From Aspidiotus rigidus (taxonomy: Eukaryota; Arthropoda; Insecta; Hemiptera; Diaspididae), in the NCBI GenBank assembly GCA_035079385.1, contig JAVHKY010000056.1, positions 2,294,001-2,358,000 on the forward strand: 64,000 nt of DNA, read 5' to 3'. The notes below the pieces were generated by a model, which saw only the letters and a program-made list of their open reading frames with translations, did not search any database and was not told the DNA's origin. Below, piece by piece: positions 25,621 to 38,439 of this stretch. The stretch's first letter is position 1; every line of letters begins with the position of its first letter. The translations under genes and the position numbers were made by a program.

Positions 25621-25658
25621 ACAAGAGTACTTTCGGGTGTTATCCCATCATCAGTTGT
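25621..25658 (-). ncRNA. Hammerhead ribozyme-like motif 2, downstream of PLE1
   Basis: Minus strand: stem I ACAA, box CUGAUGA, one unpaired U, stem II GGG-AUAACA-CCC, box GAAA, stem III G-UA-C (2 bp counting A-U), cleavage triplet CUC, stem I UUGU. Both catalytic boxes and a 4-bp stem I are intact. It fits the minimal-helix-III hammerheads described for PLEs. Confidence 0.65.
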
Positions 25659-25943
25659 GTCGCAATTAGAGAACAAGGCCTTAACCATGAGTTTTCATAG
25701 TATAACACTGTGACCTCATTGGCTATAACAATGCTGTGTTGTGATTGGTTCACTTCTTAGAAACTTATTCTTACAATAATATGACATTGTGTTCTTATTG
25801 GCTAAAACATACTGCTTACTGATTGGTTCAAACTATTGTCCTAAATGCTGCATTCCTATTGGCTACCTAGATTTCTGCCGTCTCATTGGTTGATTCTGTT
25901 CCTCTTCTCTCGTCCAATCATCAGGCCGAATAATTTTTCGCTG

Positions 25944-28270
25944 TCAAACGTGATTACATTGTTCAAGAGGCAGGCTTTCTCTTCTTTTTTGGCGATTCTC
26001 TACATGTATGAATTCAAGTATTCCCTCTCCATCGTGGTTTTCTTCATTGCAGTGTTTCCCAAACAGTGACCTGTCATCTTTTTTCTCCCTCGACTTTTTG
26101 TGCTCCTTTTTCCTGATCTCAAACTTTCTCCCAGTCTCACCGATGTAGATGCCCTCGCACTGCTCACAACTGAGCTTCGACCATTGACTATACATTACTT
26201 CATATTGTCAATGCTTGTACACGCCGCTCAAGCTTTCCTTGTCCTTTTGTTCCGTCTGGTTATTGCTGATTCTCTTCACCATGGGTTGGTTATTCTGGAT
26301 ACCCACATTTACATCGTAGCGATTGAACGCCTTTATCACTTTGCTTGTGTACTTTCCTATGTATGGTATCGATCCGGAGTACTTCCTCACTATGCCACCA
26401 TGGGTTCCTTTCTTTGTTTCCATTTTCCCAAAGACTCCATTCACCACGTCTCTACAGTAGCCATTGGCTCCTGCGATCTACTATACTATCTCGATCTCTT
26501 TCCTCTTCTCTTTGTCGTTCTTGAGGTCAGAAACTACTCGATAGCAGTAGTTCTGAATTGCCGTTAACTTGTGCCTGGGGTGGTGGTAGGAGTCATTTGG
26601 GATGATGGTGTCAGTATGCGTCGGCTTCCAGCAGCTTTTGTATTCTATCCTATTGCTCACCAGTGTGAGTGTAAAGTCCAAATAGTTGATGGTCTCATCG
26701 CCTTTTTCCACTGTGAATTTGATGCTCTCATTCATCGTGTTCATTTCTGAAAGGAATAGACCTACCTGTCTATCAGTGCCTGTCCACACAATTAGGATAT
26801 CATCTACATATCTGGCCCAGTGTTTGATCGAGTTTCCGAACTTGCTGCCCTTCAATATCTTGTGTTCGATATCATTCATGAACATCTCCGCCAGTATTGG
26901 TGACAGCGGTGATCCCATCGCAAGTCCCCTTTCCTGACTGTGTAACCTGTTATTAAAGCGGCAGTAGTTCTGGCTCAAGATCTTTTCCACCATGTTGGCG
27001 TACTTTGGCCCATCGGGGTTCCTATGGTATCTGTTGTTTTTGAGCAGTGTGAGAAGTTCCTCCTTTGGTATGGTACCAAACATGTTTGCCACATCAAATG
27101 ATATCAGCTTGTCGTTACTCCTAATTTCCAACTTGTCAAGTTGCTCAATCGGCTCTCTGTAGTTTCTGATATTTCGTCTGGGTGCAAACTGGTAGTTTTC
27201 TTTCAGGAATGTGGCTACAATCTTCGCTATCTTATAGCATGGTGACTGAATGCTGTTGATCAGGGGTCTCATCGGACGGTTCGCTTCGTGGAGTTATACA
27301 AGGCCCTTGAGTTTTGGTGTAACCGGGTTCATCTCAAGCGTCCTCCCATTGCCGGTTACAATGTTCTGCTTCAACACAGCTTTCAGGTCATTTTGGTATC
27401 TCTGTGTTGGGTTCTTTGTCAGCTCTTGGTATCCATTCACTGCGATATACGACTCCACTTTTTGGGTGTAGTCCTCCTTCTCCATTACCACTACCGTGTT
27501 CCCTTTGTCCGCCTTCGTCAAGATCAGGTTGTTCTGTCGGATCTTCTTTTGTAGATATGTGACCTTCCTCTGCATTACTTGCGTTCTGTCATTGGTTCGG
27601 CACATATTCTCTTTGATATCCAACAGCACTTTCTCAATTTTGGTCCGGGCTCCTGGTCTCATGTCGTGTTCCATGGTTTGGATTACTTGTTCGCAGCTAA
27701 TGGCCATACTTTCAAGCTTACACTGTTCAGCTTCTCTGGCTGCACGTACTTGATGCCTTTGTCCAGCAGTCTTCTTTCTTCGTTTGTGAAGGTGACGCTT
27801 GATAGGTTCTCGGTTCTAGGAGAAAAGTTGTGCTCAGCTCTCACTGTCTCTTCCTTTCTTCCTTCTTTTTTCCGAGTCAGTTCGGCAAGCTTCTTCTTGA
27901 TCTGTTTTGTTTGGGCTCCCACTCGTTTTTCCACATAGTCCTCTCCTTTCTTCCTCTCTCCTCCTTTTTCGAACATCATCTCTTTAAATTCTAGCGGGTG
28001 GAGTAACCTGGATAGATAGAAATGTTGGTCATACAGTAAACCATTCAGCCTGGTGATTTTCTTGTAGAGTTCATTAATTTCGTTCTTCACTCTCAATCTT
28101 TCGGCTTGCATCTTGGTGCGTTTCACTGCTACGCTGTTTCCAGATAGCCTGATAGTCGCATACTTGGGAATAATGCCTCGTCTCAAGCATTCGTTATTGA
28201 ACCAAATCTTCACATGTGTCACTCTTAGTTTGGCCTTGGTCTTCAGAAACTTAAAAACCTCGTTAACCAT
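25944..28270 (-). pseudogene. PLE1 reverse transcriptase / GIY-YIG endonuclease ORF (disrupted)
   Basis: The N-terminal part (28270-27683) is lysine/arginine rich and PLE-like. After a frameshift, 27707-27294 reads LILTKADKGNTVVVMEK, a typical PLE RT entry motif. RT core (27272-26481): FDVANMFGTIP (motif A), LAMGSPLSPILAEMFM (motif B), YVDDIL (catalytic motif C), YLDFTL. Then GSIPYIGKYTSKV and the endonuclease with CEQCEGIYIGETGR and RKKEH...HC.EENHDG (26195-25944). In-frame TAA/TAG stops and the frameshift make it non-functional as it stands. Confidence 0.93.
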
Positions 28271-28300
28271 ATACTGAAAGCAAGATATAAGGGTTTGTTG

Positions 28301-29216
28301 GCGGATATAAGTATTGAGAAATTGAACCTTCAGAAATATTCTTTGTAGATAGTGTAAAATCTACGGATCCAGTTACATACATTATCAGAGATGCAAGTGA
28401 TGAAATTGTCACTGGTGTGCTTTATTACCAAGAATTACAGAAAACAAAATTCTGAAAAAACTATAAAAGTAGTTGCGTCCTGAGAATATAATTATTGTTT
28501 TTTGAGACATCTATCCTAGTTTCTGCCTGTCCAATTTGCCGCAGACGATTCGCCGCCAATTTTTGCCTTATATTCGCCGTGAGAACAACTCGCCTTTATT
28601 CGAACAATTACAAACAAAGAGCGACAAATATAAAAGCGTAAAATAAAGTTATAAATTATGGGCCAATACCTCGTAGGCGCAGTTTTCATAATCTCTTGCG
28701 ATTGTAGTCACGTACTCGTACTTCTTTTTCGCTGGAGGTTGAAGACCTGACTCGCCTTGCGTGTACTCCACGTCTCTCGCTTTTTGACATTTCATCCCCC
28801 CCCCCCCTCATGTAAAGCTCAATAGGTTTTGAATAATTAATAAAATAATGAATTTATTTTCTGAGGAGTGCTATACTGGCACTTCTTATACACGGAAATA
28901 CTCAAAAATACTTGAATGAAATATTGATATTATGTTCTGAACACAATGTTGAGCATGTCGTCTCTACTGATTCAAACTTCAATTCCACTGAGAAAGCTTT
29001 TCTTCGTATTAATAGAAACTACAAATGACCAACTTGTACCTGTGTCGAAGTGTTATTCATAATTGTTTATGCGTCATACAATAACTTGAGAACATGGTGA
29101 AAATAGTATTGCCTATGGGCGATTATTCAGGAAATTCAACCGTCACGAACAATGGTCACTCTCTGCGGCGAGACTAGCGCAGCGCACAGGAGGTTGAACG
29201 GAGACGCACCAAGGGT
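28301..29216. other. Spacer between PLE1 and family E; nothing recognised
   Basis: AT-rich; a C run at 28796-28807. No coding or repeat structure found. Confidence 0.4.
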
Positions 29217-29720
29217 GTGCTTTACTAGTGAAAATATGCTCGCAAAACATGGTACCGAAAATCACATTTTACTGCTCGAATTTTTAACGGATCTTTTTGA
29301 ATAATTGAAATGTTTTTCAGAAAGGTTCAATCAGGAGCGTTATCGAAGCAGAATTTTCAAATTTTTTCTTATATTTTCTCAATTAAACGTTGAAATTGGT
29401 AAAAATTCGTCTATTTTCTGACGAGAGTGAAATTCTTCTGGGCCAAAATTCAAGATTCTGTCCCGATAGCGCCTTTCATTGAACCCTTCTGTACAACATT
29501 TCCAAAGATCGAAAAAATTCGTCGGAAAATGGAACCCTGAGATGTGACCTTACAAAATGATTCCCCGTCATTTGTTGCAAGGACTACCCACGCACGCCCT
29601 ATACAAGCGTGGTGCAGTGACCGCTGGCTTACCGAACCTTGCAGGGTTTTCGGGGATGTTTATGCAACTTATTGTACACCGTTTTGGAGTTTCCAATCAA
29701 GTAAAGTGCACCCTTAAGCG
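29217..29720 (+). repeat. Family E repeat, third copy
   Basis: Closely parallels 22310-22765 in reverse: begins GTGTGCTTTACTAGTG, includes GAAATTCTTCTGG, CATTTGTTGCAAGGACTACC and GAACCTTGCAGGGTTTTC. It also continues into CACCGTTTTGGAGTTTCCA as in the 22866-23290 copy. Confidence 0.72.
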
Positions 29721-29729
29721 TATAGCGAG

Positions 29730-30063
29730 CTTTGACTATACAAACTACAAACCAGTGGTAGTACGTATGGACTGATACTACGTGCGGTTAACTTGAATTT
29801 GACATTCAGGGGATAAGGCGAGAATAACGCCTAACGCGTAGCACGTAGTCGAGGTCTGCAACCAGAAGCACAAATCCTCTTCATAAAATAGCGCCTCACG
29901 TAGTTGGATGTAGCATGGGTTATGCAACTGATGATACAAATCGTCTTTGTTGTAACCATTTTCTTTGCCTCCTCACCGCATTGTCGATTTCAAACTACCC
30001 CACCGCGCAGGCCTTGTGATATCAGCCCGTACTACCACTGGTTTGTAGTTTGTATAGTCAAAG
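29730..30063. mobile_element. MITE with perfect 36-bp inverted repeats
   Basis: Left arm 29730-29765 (CTTTGACTATACAAACTACA...) and right arm 30028-30063 are exact reverse complements. Length 334 bp. The GACTATACA core recurs in the hairpin at 7959-7999, and a diverged relative lies near 31180-31395. Confidence 0.85.
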
Positions 30064-30736
30064 ACGGCGAGTCGTCCGCGGCAAATTGTTTAATCTTACA
30101 GCTCTTAAAGAAAGAAAGAAGGAAAAAAAGAAAGAAAGAAAAAAAAAATGGAGTTGTGTGTGCTGTGTGGCGTTTTGCGTCGCGTAACTGTGCGAGACCG
30201 CCATGCGTATTTCCCGGATTAAATCGCTTTGATCTTAACGATGTTCCACCAATCAGAAAATTCCATATAAAAGTGGGAGTTAAGCATAACAATGTACTCT
30301 TCGACATGTAAAAATTCCATGGTCGCACATTTCTAGTACACGGTTGAAAACGATATTTTCAAGATTTAAAAATGTGATTTCATATTGTTCCAAAAATTCT
30401 GATACAATTTTGTAAGATTGCTCTCTTGACTGTAAACCTTATTTCAAAAGTTTAATTGATTCCGTTCAATATAACTGGAGTTAGAATTTTAAATATAAAA
30501 AACTAATATTTGGCTTATATCCCGGGAGGAAAACAAGATGGCAACCAGATAAATGGTAGGAATGTTTTTTTTTCAGCTCCACAAATAATTCCCAATAGCT
30601 GGTTTTGAAATCCAGCTCGGGGCCAATTCACCTCGGCTAAGTATAATTATACTCTTTCACAATAAGCTAACGCTAGCCAATCAAGAATTATTACTGCCGA
30701 TTAAAATACCTACGTATTCCGACATCATCGAACATT

Positions 30737-31040
30737 TTAACAGGGAACCTGTTTTATAAGGGGTTTTTGAGAAGTTTGCCGTGTGCCTTACGCCGTGTGC
30801 CATCCGGAAAAAAACTTGGAAAAATTTCGACCCTCCAGCCATATATTTTTTCCAAGTCCCCCTCCTACCATATATGGCTCGAGATTCGAGAAAAATTTAG
30901 ACTCTCAAACTATATTATACTAGGCTTATAGTAGTCTAGGCCTTCTTTATACTAGCTTTATCTAGGTCTAGACTTCCTTGACTTCTCAATATTAAATCCC
31001 ATATGACTCATAAAACAGGTTCCCTACGTTCCTCGTTTAA
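30737..31040 (+). repeat. Family D repeat, partial copy
   Basis: Starts AACAGGGAACCTGTTTTATA; contains TTTGAGAAGTTTGCCG, CATATATGGCTCGAGA and TGACTCATAAAACAGGTTCC. Related to 21486-22197 and 53875-54235. Confidence 0.6.
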
Positions 31041-34000
31041 CTCCGATAAGGGAGCCATCGTTTTCATTATTTTTCCGCGATTTGTAGAATAAATCTTATC
31101 TGATCTCATAGGGCTCTTCCCCTATATCATATTGCATACTCATTTGCCTGCCGTGTCATTGTAATGGTTCTTTGATTTCATCTTTGACTATGGACTACTA
31201 GCATGAATGCGTTGAGTAAGACAAATATCTCGTGATCTTATAGTTAGATCACCAGATCACAGATCAGTTATGAATGTAAAGGGTGGTAGCGAGGAAAGCG
31301 GGGAGGCATTTTTCACCCCCGCTACGTCCAAAACGATGTTTACCTCACTCGACGCAATGTTACAGTATAGGACGCTAGCCGTCTATACCCTGTATAGTCA
31401 AAGGATTTTATTGATAAAGAGGCTTACTCGTTTTTGTTGGAATAAAGTTACCAATATTAGCTGTCAGGACAAGAAGAGAACAACAAAATGGAAGTGACAA
31501 TGATGTGAGAACAAGCACTTCTCGCGCCTATATTATAGCGATAAAGGATTCATTTCCAACTAACGAAGGGTTGAGAATAAATTTAAAGCAGAAGAAGAAA
31601 AGAAAAAAATTGGCAGGAAAGGTCGACAACCAAAGAGATACGAGAAATTGAAGAGAGAGAGAGAGGAAAAAACAAAAAAGGAAAAAAAACAATAATAATG
31701 ATAATAATAAATTTGAAAAAAGCTTTCGTTTCGTTTTGAGATTGCGGTAATAGGTTGTATGGTGTGAGGGTTGTTTTTCAATAGAGAAAAGTTGACGACG
31801 AAAAAGAGGTATCGAAGATGTCCGCCGAGATAAATAAAATATTGCGGTCGCGATTCTTAATACCATTTTGCGTATTATGACGGAAAAGAAAGGCTCGTCG
31901 CGTCGCTTCGTTAGAAGTTGATGCGTTTGACAGGTTTAGTCGGTTAATAATCGCTGCCTCTGATCTGCCAATTCAAGTTGACAAAAACACACGCCAAAGC
32001 TGAAAGGGCGAAAGAGGCTAAGTTGTTTATACAGTATACAACACCGCAGTACGTAGCCTATCATTGTCATTTTTATTTTCCACATACCACGGTCTTTCAA
32101 AAAGTCTTCAACACAACATTTTTCTCCCTCTTGTGTTGCTGCGAAATTTCTCTTGAATGCAAACTTCATTACGTTCTATAATATTTCACTCTCTGCCGAA
32201 TATGGATTGTAGCGATTTCAAGAAAAATTAAGAATCTTTTTGCTGGACGATGTCTTACAGGCAAAAAGAATTTGATACCTACAGTATGGACGTGTGTAAG
32301 CTCAATGATGATCAACGTAGCAGCGTCAAAATTTTTTGGAATATCTCAAAAGAACAACGTAAATTCAAGGAATTTTAGTGAAAAAGTAGAAAAAAAAAAG
32401 ACTTTTCAGACTTAAGCCTTACATCGCACAGATTATGAAATGTCTAAGTATATTGTTACTGTATCTTTGTAAATTACTACATAAGTTATATTTTAGATTT
32501 TTCTCTTCATGGTGAGAGTATATAAAAGATTTTACAATAATTAATTGAGGAATTCACAATAAATAAAAAAGATTTCTCAACTCCGGCATTGGCTTAGTGA
32601 CTACATCTAAACGAGCCTGCAAAGGAAATAATCAGCTCTGTCCAATCTGCACCGCGTTTATATCGAGTGATGGAACCGGAGTTACATTCACTGATCGCTG
32701 CCTCACACTCATACACACAAAGTGCATAGATAACTTAGACCATTGTTCCGACTGCTTGGCATAAAAGTAAGAGTTCAACTTATTACACGTCACCTACAAA
32801 TAACGTTTTATCTGTCGGTACATATACCGACGAATAACCACTTTAAAATTTTAATTGTGAATATGTCCATCGCTTTTGGTCTCGCTGTCTCTCAACTTCT
32901 GTACCTACGAATATTTTCTTTCTTCCTTACATAAATTTTATGCCTTTAATCATTATCTTTTGTTTTCTTCAATCGTAACATAATTTAGATTAATTAATAG
33001 ACCTTTCGACGTTCAGTTTCCCAATAATACTGTATACTCTCCTCATTTTCTATTACATCTAGTGTTTTAGCAAGATGCAGGGGTGTATTTTTTCAAAAAT
33101 ATAAAGTTAATCAACCAGTTATTGCTGATTGATTTATAAAAGAGAAAACGACGCGACGACGTTCGATCTAATGTGCTGGAATTCATTCGCATGCGGTGGG
33201 AACGCATAGGATACCTACGATTTTGCACCCCGTTCTTTCGCGTTCAAATTGAGCACTCTCACGCGGAATGGATAAACTGAGGTGCACAATAGTATGAGTG
33301 GCCGTGCAGTATACCTACATATTATTTGTTTGATTCTGCTTCATTCATTCGTTAATAATGTGGAGTATAAATACAAAGCAACACGGACAATGCGTTTTGA
33401 AAAAGAGCGACGACATGTATGCGTATACGCTCATACAAAAAGCCGAAATACTGCTATATGGATATAGAGAACCTTGGCCTATCTTTGCACTAACGTATCG
33501 TCCCCTCTATCTTTTTCCCGACGACGAAAATTTTGTTAAACGCGTCTTATATTTGAAACGCGAAACACTTTAGCCAGTTTAAGTTCCATTAGGTTTAACG
33601 CTATTCTTCACAATCATAAAGGACAACGTTCAACAAATAAGCTTAAGGTCCTTTCATTCATTTATTCACATTCATTCATTCATTCATTCATTCATTCATT
33701 TTTCTTCTTTTTTTTTTCTTCCTTCCCCTACTCTGATGTATATAGCCTATATTATGTATTTTATATTAAATTATATTGCGCTATACCTATATTTTACATT
33801 ATTTTTTCTCTCGTGTTTACGCGTCTCGACATCCTGTGTTAGCCTATACAAAAAGAGATTATGCGAATCGTTGAAGAATAATGTAGGCTACAATCGGTGA
33901 TGGACGCACTTGAAAGAGTGTAATAAGGGGCTGCACAATGTTGAATGGTTATTCGTGCGAATTTATCTTTTGACTGCGTGGCTTTTATTATATGAGTCGC

Positions 34001-35619
34001 ATCGCGTAATACCGCGTGTAGGCTACGGAGTATACGTTGAAGATAGAAATGCTTTTCTACACGTTACCGAACACGACTCGCCCGGTCCGGCCAGTCCAAC
34101 CGCCTCACAAAACAAAATCCCGAATTAAATTACAAAGAGCACACACTTCGAGCCGCGGTTGGTGCCGCAAATATGCGTTACAAATGTCATAATATCGTAA
34201 TGAAGAAACGTAGGTACAACATTTTATATTTTCCTTGATGCTCAAACAGGAAGGAAAAAGATAGTCAGTAACTTACCTATGTATAAGAAGTTCACCAAAC
34301 TCAAAAAAAAAATTGACTGACAGTTGAACGAAAGAATTTCAAGTTTATTATTTTTTTTCTTCTTTCACCTAGCGATTGACAAGGTGATGTTTGAACTCTC
34401 GTTGTACGATGAAAGTGTTCAATAATTACGTTCATGTTTGAAAAAATTGTAACAATAATAACAATAATAATGATAAATGTGTAAGTAACAATAGTGTATA
34501 GCTAGTTAACAAATGATTTTTCACTTCTCTCCCCATCTTTACGTGAGCATCCCCTTAATAAGGATTATCCTTTTATATTTGAAGTATAAAGCGTAGCTTG
34601 ACGTAGTTATTATTCGCGTTCAATAATAATAGTAATGAAAAACAGCTTACTTTTTATTCGTATTTTCCGCACCCTCTTATCGTCATCTTCTTTTTTCCCC
34701 TTTTCATTTCTTTTCTTTCGTAACTTTTTCTCTTCTCTCTCTTCCTCTTTTTCACCCTTTTTCTTTACTTATCTTTTATATTATTATATTTAATATTAAA
34801 CGATGATTTTACACTTGTTTGGTCGTATTAATTATCTCTTCCGCCGGTGTTATACTCGAAGCCGTCGATCTTACGAGCATGTATAAAACAACAATGTAGG
34901 AGACAGACGCCGGTGTAAAGAGTGAAGGAGGAATATTATGCGTACTGCCGCACAACTCACGAAAATTTTGCAGTCTATCCTGCACGAATTTTAATGCTTA
35001 TTGAGAGTACATCGTAGCGAAGTACGGCACATCAAGACTCAAAAGTATGTTCTCAAACCAAGATTAGCGAGTCTTTAAAAGCAACCCAGCCCCATTATTA
35101 AAAATCGACGAGGTCGAGTTGTCCCTCTCGTTGATGGACTTAGAATTTCGAACCCTCGATCTAAACAAGAAATCTGCGAGGCTGAGTTCGAGTTTCCTAG
35201 TCCTAGCATACAATATATCAGGCTACACTAGCTTTAAACTAGGCTCAAACTATGCTTAAACTAACCTGTTTTTTGGGGGGAGGGGGGCAGCCAGTTGGAA
35301 CGTTCTCCATGGCGGTAATTTATTTCGCAAATAAAAACACAGGATATAACCCAATTCGGCGTCTGGTGTCGACCTCTCACCGGTGTTTGCCCATCTCATG
35401 GTTTAAGGGTGCGATGTATTTAAGTACATTCCCGTTGCGGTCACGTCTCAAAGCAATCAAAATGACTTATGCTCCGGAAAGCGTGACTCACAGCAGGATG
35501 TAAGAGAAATGTGGGCACATTTGTTTGGGTTCACTCCCTCAGTAACTGGGAGAGGATAAACATCTTAAAACTGGATAACAAAAACAAGAGGAGATATGTA
35601 GTTACAAAATATATGTGCG
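31041..35619. other. Long intergenic region without a supported gene
   Basis: AT-rich. An (ATTC)n microsatellite lies at about 33670-33700. T/C-rich tracts lie at 34680-34770. Short open frames on both strands lack domains. No RNA gene recognised. Confidence 0.4.
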
Positions 35620-36371
35620 TGTTTGTAGCACGGAGTGACGTTCTCCGTCTTCGGTGATGATGGTGTTCCATTCTTTCAATGCCCTGCCCACTGACTAGAG
35701 ATGTTCGTCAGGAGCGGTTGTTTGAGACCCGTTAGGCCGCCGACTTACTATGCCTTCTAATCAAGTGTGGGTTGATGGTGGAGGTAAGTTAGTAGCGTTG
35801 TTACATGTGTCTTCTACCGTACTTCATCTCTCTGAAGTGTGGGTTTTTTTCCATGCAGAGAGTTTTGACGTAGGTGGACATGTAGTTCAGTTGTGTTTCA
35901 TCAATCTCATCCCAGGACACAGGCCGTCCCCTGGTATGACGGGGCCCCTTAGTAAAGATGTATTCAGCTTTTTCGCTTGGGTGCCTGCGTAGGAAGCTTT
36001 TGGCAAGTACTCTACCCTTCCGGAAGAGATAGTGGCGGAATACTCCATGGTCACTCATACCCTGGCTGGATCAGAATATGGGGTTGTGTTTGGTCCGCAT
36101 TCGAGACTCCACAGAAAGATACAGTTTATGGTTCTATTTCCCAAATTTGTTGTCGCACCACTCTGTGTTCCAGGCAATAAGTGTTGCTGTTTTCTTCAAT
36201 TCTTTGCCTCTGGAGGGGTGCTCCTTGACAACAGTCCACTGTCATCATCGTCGGTGATTTGCGGTACCTGACCCCAGTATGGTAAGGGGTAGTTGTGCTC
36301 TCTAAGCCATCTATGGACCTATTAATCACTTTGAGGTGAGGTGGAAGATTGCAGGTAAGGACGCTAGCAGG

Positions 36372-37891
36372 TCAAGAGTTCAGATCGCAGTAGGCCCTGA
36401 TGGAGATCCTGTCACAGCTTGCTCGGATTTTATCGAGTATTGTACAGTATGTTTTCAATTTAGACGAGTGGTAGTAGATGGAACTGCAGTACATGTACGG
36501 GGATATGACGCAGCCTGTAAATATGGTTCTGTATGCCTGGAATTCATATCCGTACATGTTGCGGCATAGCTGTTGTTGTAGGCTGATGACCTTCTCTACC
36601 TTCTCTGTTATATACAGTAGGTAGGCTTTGTAAGTCTGTTTGGCATCCAACATGACGCCAAGAACTCTGATTTCATTTTTATGCGCAATGTGCGCACCAT
36701 TAGGCCTGAAATGAGGTCCTTGCCCTTCGGTGGGGATAGGCAGTCTTCTGGGAAAGCCATTGGGGAAAAGCGCCTTGGTTTTGCTGATGTTGAGGTACGT
36801 GCAGTTTTATTTTTGCCATGATTGTAGCTGTTTTGGCTATATATTTCTCCACTGTTGCCTGAAGTTCTGGGAAGGTATCTGCTCCCACAATGAGTAGGGT
36901 GTCGTTTGCATAGACGCTTGCGCGTTTGTGTTTTTCAGGTTACTCAAGTGACTACTTGGTCATATACAATATTCCAGAGGCTGGGCCCCAGAACAGATAT
37001 TTGAGAGCAGTTTCTCTGATTTATAGTGATTTGTTGACCTACCTAGGCTTCTCTGTGAGTGAAGTAGCTAGCTACGCTACAAAATATGTATTGTGATACT
37101 ACTGCCCTGTCGAGTTGGGTGAGGATATCCTGCCACTTATCGTGATTGAACGCGCCTTCAATGTCCAGCAACATTATGGCAACAAAATGGTGGTGGTTGC
37201 ACGCGTCTTTATATAGCTGAATGACATTATGCATGGCCTGTTCAGGACCAGTGTGCCTGCAAAAGCCATACTGTTTTTCATGCAGCATTGGTATTCCTCA
37301 TAATCCTCAACTAGGCGTCTGATGAAGATCCTCTCGAATGTTTTTCCAAGTGTGGACAGCACGGTAAGAGGTCTGTATGAGTCCGTGCTGGTAGCTCCTT
37401 AGGTGGTTTAGAGATAAAAGCTACTCTATGCCTGAGGAGTGGGAAGTAGCCGTGGATTAGAAATGCTGTGTAGAGAGGTGGGAGTATATGGAGATGATGC
37501 CCTTCACTATTGATGTTATCTCCTCCTGGTCTATGATGGGAGAGGGGCGAGAAGCTTCTGTTCCACCAGCATATGGCGTGGTATATGTGCTCTTAGGAAA
37601 TTTGGCTTCCAGAAGAAGATGAGTGTTTTCCTGTGGGGTTGTGCAGTGAGTTCCGTCATGGTTTTTCAGGAAAGTGATGTTGAATCTTGTTATTTGTTTA
37701 GCACAATTATATGGTGTCCCATAAGGCTTTTCCTGCGTGATGCTGTCCCTGAATGCGATTCGGCGGAAATTAGCAATTGTTTTTTGATAGGCTACCCGGA
37801 GCTGTTTTTGTATTTTTGTCTTTCCTGCAGCACTAGTAGATTGAGAGGGTTTGTAATTCTGGTAATCTTCCGTGATATTCTTTGGAGACAT
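36372..37891 (-). pseudogene. LINE 1 reverse transcriptase remnant
   Basis: Successive pieces on the minus strand: PYNCAKQITRFN and LLLEAKFPKSTYTTPYAGG (37891-37457); YRPLTVLSTLGKTFERI (37362); KQYGFCRHTGPEQAMHNV and AIMLLDIEGAFN, equivalent to RT motif A (37288-37043); DTFPELQATVEKYIAK after the expected YADD (36888-36700); and the thumb LGVMLDAKQ. Frame changes between the pieces show decay. Family assignment rests on motif order. Confidence 0.82.
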
Positions 37892-38439
37892 GTTCTCATT
37901 GTGGTCAGTGCAGTTTTTCAGTAGGGCAGTTCCTTTCTACAAATTTGAATTTTGGAGATGCAGGTCTGAAGTTCGGTTGTCAAGTTTTGAAGAAGGCAAG
38001 GTCTTCAATTTCAGCAATGGTAGTGGGATGTGGTTCAGCAATTTCGAGATTGCGGATCTATGTTGATAATTTGCTTGGGTTTATGTGATATATCTTCTTC
38101 TTGACTGTTGATATGAATTGTGCCGTGAATATGACGTATAGAAATGATCTGAATGGTTATCTATTTGGGGGAGTACTGCGAAGTTGGGGATATAGATGTC
38201 ATAGGAGCGTATGTAGTCATTGGTTCTTTCAACAGTGCCTCTTCTCCTGGTGGGTTGACAACAAGATGGGTGTTAGCTAGGAAATCTTCAAATTCTTGGA
38301 CTCTTGCATTGGTTGTGCGTTCAGGTATCATACTTGTGGAACAATTTAAGTCGACTGCAAGGAGGATTGGTATTATCAGGCTATATTGACATAGGTGAGG
38401 AGTGTGTCTAGCAGGTAGGAGGTGCAGATTATAATAAGA

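Larger units (their letters stand above)
25470..28300 (-). mobile_element. Penelope-like element 1 (PLE1), decayed but nearly full ORF
   Basis: Minus strand. The single ORF of a Penelope-type retroelement can be followed from 28270 to about 25944, with one frameshift near 27700 and in-frame stops near 27294, 26481 and 26208. It encodes a PLE-type N-terminal region, reverse transcriptase and C-terminal GIY-YIG endonuclease. A hammerhead-like motif lies about 290 bp downstream (25621-25658). A handful of lesions in about 2.3 kb suggests moderate age. Confidence 0.93.

Noticed and set aside
26100..26567. 155-residue plus-strand ORF
   Set aside because: Shadow of the minus-strand Penelope ORF, whose RT and endonuclease motifs are unmistakable.
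31528..31866. Hydrophobic minus-strand ORF as a membrane protein
   Set aside because: It arises from A/G-rich low-complexity DNA read in reverse; no conserved features.
33670..33700. CRISPR-like array
   Set aside because: Simple (ATTC)n microsatellite; no spacers.
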